From JAVEDQ01 sp035468175 (GTDB taxonomy: Bacteria; Actinomycetota; Actinomycetes; Frankiales; Frankiaceae), in NCBI GenBank assembly GCA_035468175.1, contig DATITC010000128.1, positions 1 through 33,209 of the forward strand: DNA of 33,209 nucleotides, in the 5' to 3' direction. The notes under the pieces were generated by a model. That model saw nothing but the letters and a program-made list of their open reading frames with translations. It did not search any database and had not been told where the DNA came from. The position numbers and the translations under genes are program-made. Below are positions 31,294 to 33,209 of this stretch, piece after piece; within the stretch, counting starts at the first letter, position 1, and each line of letters opens with the position of its first letter.

Positions 31294-32481
31294 GTGGACA
31301 ACCCGCTGCGGATCTACATCAGGGTGGTTTCCCGTCTGGTGGAGCTGGGCGCGGCTCCGGTGCGGGAGCTGGCCCGCATCGGCATGGACACCGCCCTGGC
31401 TGCCGTGCTGACCGTGGTCAGCGAACTCTTGCCGGAGGACGAGGCAGGGCAGGACCCGGCCGAGTTCCCGGAGCTGGACGAGGCGACGGTCGAGCGCATC
31501 ACCCGGGACGTGGTGGCCGGATCCGGCCGGCTGACGCGCGCCGAGGTCGCCGCCGCAGCCGGAGTCCCGCTGGAGCAGGCCCGGCGGCTGTGGCAGGCGG
31601 TCGGGTTTGCACAGGTGGAGGACGACCGTGCGATCTTCACCAGCACCGACGTGGCGGCGCTGCAAGATGCCGGTGCGCTTCTCGCGGCCGGCATCCTCGA
31701 CGACGAACAGCTGCTGGCGCTGGCCCGTCCGATCGGCCACATGCTGTCGCGGTTGGCCGCGGTCCAGTCGAGCGCGATTACCGACGTGCTCGTCCGACGG
31801 CTCGCCGGCGCGAGCGACGGCAACGATCAGACGACGGACGCCTTCGCCGCGCAGGCGGTGCAGGTCACCGACGAGCTGCTGCCGGTGTTGGAACGGACGA
31901 CGGTGTACGTCCTGCGGCGGCATCTCGCCGTCGAAGCGAGCCGGCAGCTGCTGGGGCGCTCGTCATTCGGCCAGCCGACCCGAACCTGCGCGGTCGGCTT
32001 CGTCGACCTCACGGGCTTCACGCGACTCACCCGGCAGCTGGAGGGCCCCGAGCTGAGCCGACTGCTGGCCGAGTTCGAAACGCTCGTGCTCGACACCGTG
32101 GTCGCCGCAGGCGGCCAGGTCGTCAAGACCCTCGGTGACGAGGTGTTGTTCAGCGTCGACGACCCGGCCACCGCAGCCGACATCACCCTGACCCTGCTGG
32201 AACGCAGCGACGCCCATCCGATACTGCCCGCGGCGCACGCCGGGCTGGCCTACGGGCCAGTACTCATCCGAGCCGGGGACGTGTTCGGCCCCGTGGTCAA
32301 CATCGCGGCCCGACTCGCCGGGCTCGCGCGCAGCGGTACGGCTCGAGTCGACACTGCGATGGCCGACGCCCTGCAGCACGATCGCCGGTTCGCCGTGGCC
32401 GCGCGTGCTCCCCGGCCAGTTCGCGGATACACCGGCCTGCGCAGCTACCGGCTGCGCCGCACCGCCTCCGACAGAGCCTGA
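31294..32481 (+). CDS. Class III adenylate cyclase with N-terminal regulatory domain (Rv1264-like)
   Basis: 395-aa cytoplasmic cyclase making cAMP from ATP. Residues 1 to about 215 match the adenylate cyclase regulatory domain of mycobacterial Rv1264, which senses pH: RLTRAEVAAAAGVPLEQARR, LWQAVGF, then a helical linker. The catalytic domain (about 230-395) has metal Asp238 in FVDLTGF and Asp282 in KTLGDEV, the substrate Lys278, an Asp in AGDVFGP, and Asn336/Arg340 in VNIAAR, so all key residues are kept. Start GTG 31294 has AAAGG 6 bases upstream. No HAMP or membrane segment. It diverges from the TetR gene. pH sensing is carried over from the family, not shown here. Confidence 0.92.
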   Translation: MDNPLRIYIRVVSRLVELGAAPVRELARIGMDTALAAVLTVVSELLPEDEAGQDPAEFPELDEATVERITRDVVAGSGRLTRAEVAAAAGVPLEQARRLWQAVGFAQVEDDRAIFTSTDVAALQDAGALLAAGILDDEQLLALARPIGHMLSRLAAVQSSAITDVLVRRLAGASDGNDQTTDAFAAQAVQVTDELLPVLERTTVYVLRRHLAVEASRQLLGRSSFGQPTRTCAVGFVDLTGFTRLTRQLEGPELSRLLAEFETLVLDTVVAAGGQVVKTLGDEVLFSVDDPATAADITLTLLERSDAHPILPAAHAGLAYGPVLIRAGDVFGPVVNIAARLAGLARSGTARVDTAMADALQHDRRFAVAARAPRPVRGYTGLRSYRLRRTASDRA

Positions 32482-33027
32482 GCGGGGTTCTTCCAGCCAC
32501 CCTGCGGCATTCATTCGACTGCTAGCACCTCAGCAGGTCCGCGTCGCCTACCCCATCGACGGGACGCAGCACCGCGCAGCCGGCCCGCACCTCCAATCCG
32601 CACGTCTGACACCGTCCTCACCAGCGAGCTCACGCTGCTGGCCGTACGGTGAACGCTCTCGCCCGACTCGAGGCCGGCGATGCTGATCGCGCCGGACAAC
32701 CGCAGGACCGGCTTCATCGACGGCGGCACGGGGTAGCGAGCGGACGGCCCTTAGCGGCGTCGTCCGGGCAAGGTGCCGGCGGCGAAGCCCGCCGACCCCG
32801 AGCGCAGGCCCCCGGCGAGCTGGGTTGTGTGAGCCAGGGACAGCCAGGGCCTGGCTGATGGCGGTGATCCTGCTGAGCGCAGCGAGCTACTGGGCTACCC
32901 GCAGGGGATCGACTGGGTCTACGATTCCAGGCGCGGGCCCGTACTGATCATCGACGGCGCGGCCGAGCTGTACGACATGAAGGTTTGATCGCTATCGCGA
33001 ACACCGTGTCCGGAAGGGACCGCGGGG
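32482..33027. other. Stretch without an intact gene; two protein-like fragments
   Basis: In one plus frame, 32680-32734 reads MLIAPDNRRTGFIDGGTG and stops; after several stops, 32833-32988 reads ERSELLGYPQGIDWVYDSR and LIIDGAAELYDMKV. No start codon precedes the second piece. They may be remains of one gene broken by stops and deletion. No family is recognised and no other feature is seen. Confidence 0.25.
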
Positions 33028-33209
33028 ATGAGTGAGCCGCCAGCACCTGGCCCGGAACGCAGCAAGCTGAGCGCGGGTTCAGTTGCGTCCATCGGCGGCG
33101 TCGGGGTGTTGCTGATCTTCATCCTGCAGAACCGCGAGGACGTCAGGTTCCACTTCCTGTCCTTCTCCTTCACCTGGCCGCTGTGGCTCTACACGGTCGT
33201 CGTCGCCGC
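33028..33209 (+). CDS. LapA-domain (DUF1049) membrane protein, partial at the right edge
   Basis: 60 residues are visible. A polar start (MSEPPAPGPERSKLSAGSV) leads to a first membrane segment (ASIGGVGVLLIFILQN), then REDVRFHFLSFSFTWPLWLY and the start of a second segment (TVVVAA). The QN-x5-6-(V/L)-x-F-x-F-L-x-F-x-F-x-x-P pattern is the LapA (lipopolysaccharide assembly protein A) domain, found as small two-helix proteins in actinobacteria too, where LPS is absent and the role is unknown. ATG 33028 has AAGGGA 8 bases upstream. The rest lies outside the window. Confidence 0.85.
   Translation, partial: MSEPPAPGPERSKLSAGSVASIGGVGVLLIFILQNREDVRFHFLSFSFTWPLWLYTVVVA

Overview
The window is high-GC, densely packed chromosomal DNA with strongly GC-biased third codon positions. 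GTG and TTG starts are common and neighbouring genes often overlap by ATGA or GTGA. These traits, together with a GlgC/GlgM pair, a DinB/mycothiol-type protein, an Rv1264-like cyclase and several actinobacterial small membrane proteins, point to an actinobacterium, possibly near the Frankiales/Geodermatophilales; the genus cannot be fixed from this sequence. I see no rRNA, tRNA, CRISPR array, transposase or phage gene.

Left part (1-10.4 kb), oxidative metabolism. A coxS-coxL-coxM operon on the minus strand encodes a form II (AYRGAGR) molybdenum hydroxylase; coxM runs off the left edge. It diverges from moaA, an early molybdenum cofactor gene. Then come a small membrane protein, a convergent pair coding a cytoplasmic Asp-box (BNR) beta-propeller and a MoaD/ThiS-like Gly-Gly protein, and divergently an NTF2-FMO flavin monooxygenase interrupted by one in-frame TAA, followed by a zinc alcohol dehydrogenase.

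Middle (10.4-21.6 kb), catabolism and housekeeping. A pxpA-pxpBC 5-oxoprolinase set, a membrane-anchored unknown, a VOC protein, a neutral-ceramidase-like enzyme with Ala at the expected nucleophile Ser, a double DUF427 protein, a lactate 2-monooxygenase-like flavoenzyme, a DinB protein with a downstream membrane protein, a ferritin-like protein apparently starting at ATC, and an adk-type kinase followed by two overlapping membrane-protein genes.

Glycogen block (21.8-25.1 kb). A frameshifted membrane-protein gene, then overlapping glgC and glgM (ADP-glucose and maltose-1-phosphate synthesis), converging on a short ApbE-like protein.

Right part (25.1-33.2 kb), looser and more accessory-looking. 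A YihY/BrkB membrane protein, a Phd/YefM-RelE toxin-antitoxin pair, an LppX/LprAFG-like lipoprotein, a frameshifted hypothetical gene, a small inhibitor-I78-like protein, gene fragments and short repeats, a TetR regulator divergent from a class III adenylate cyclase, and the start of a LapA-domain protein at the right edge. Non-coding stretches here are long and hold eroded protein-like pieces.

One nonsense change and two apparent one-base losses at short G-runs recur across the window. They may be true gene decay or consensus errors, and reads are needed to tell.
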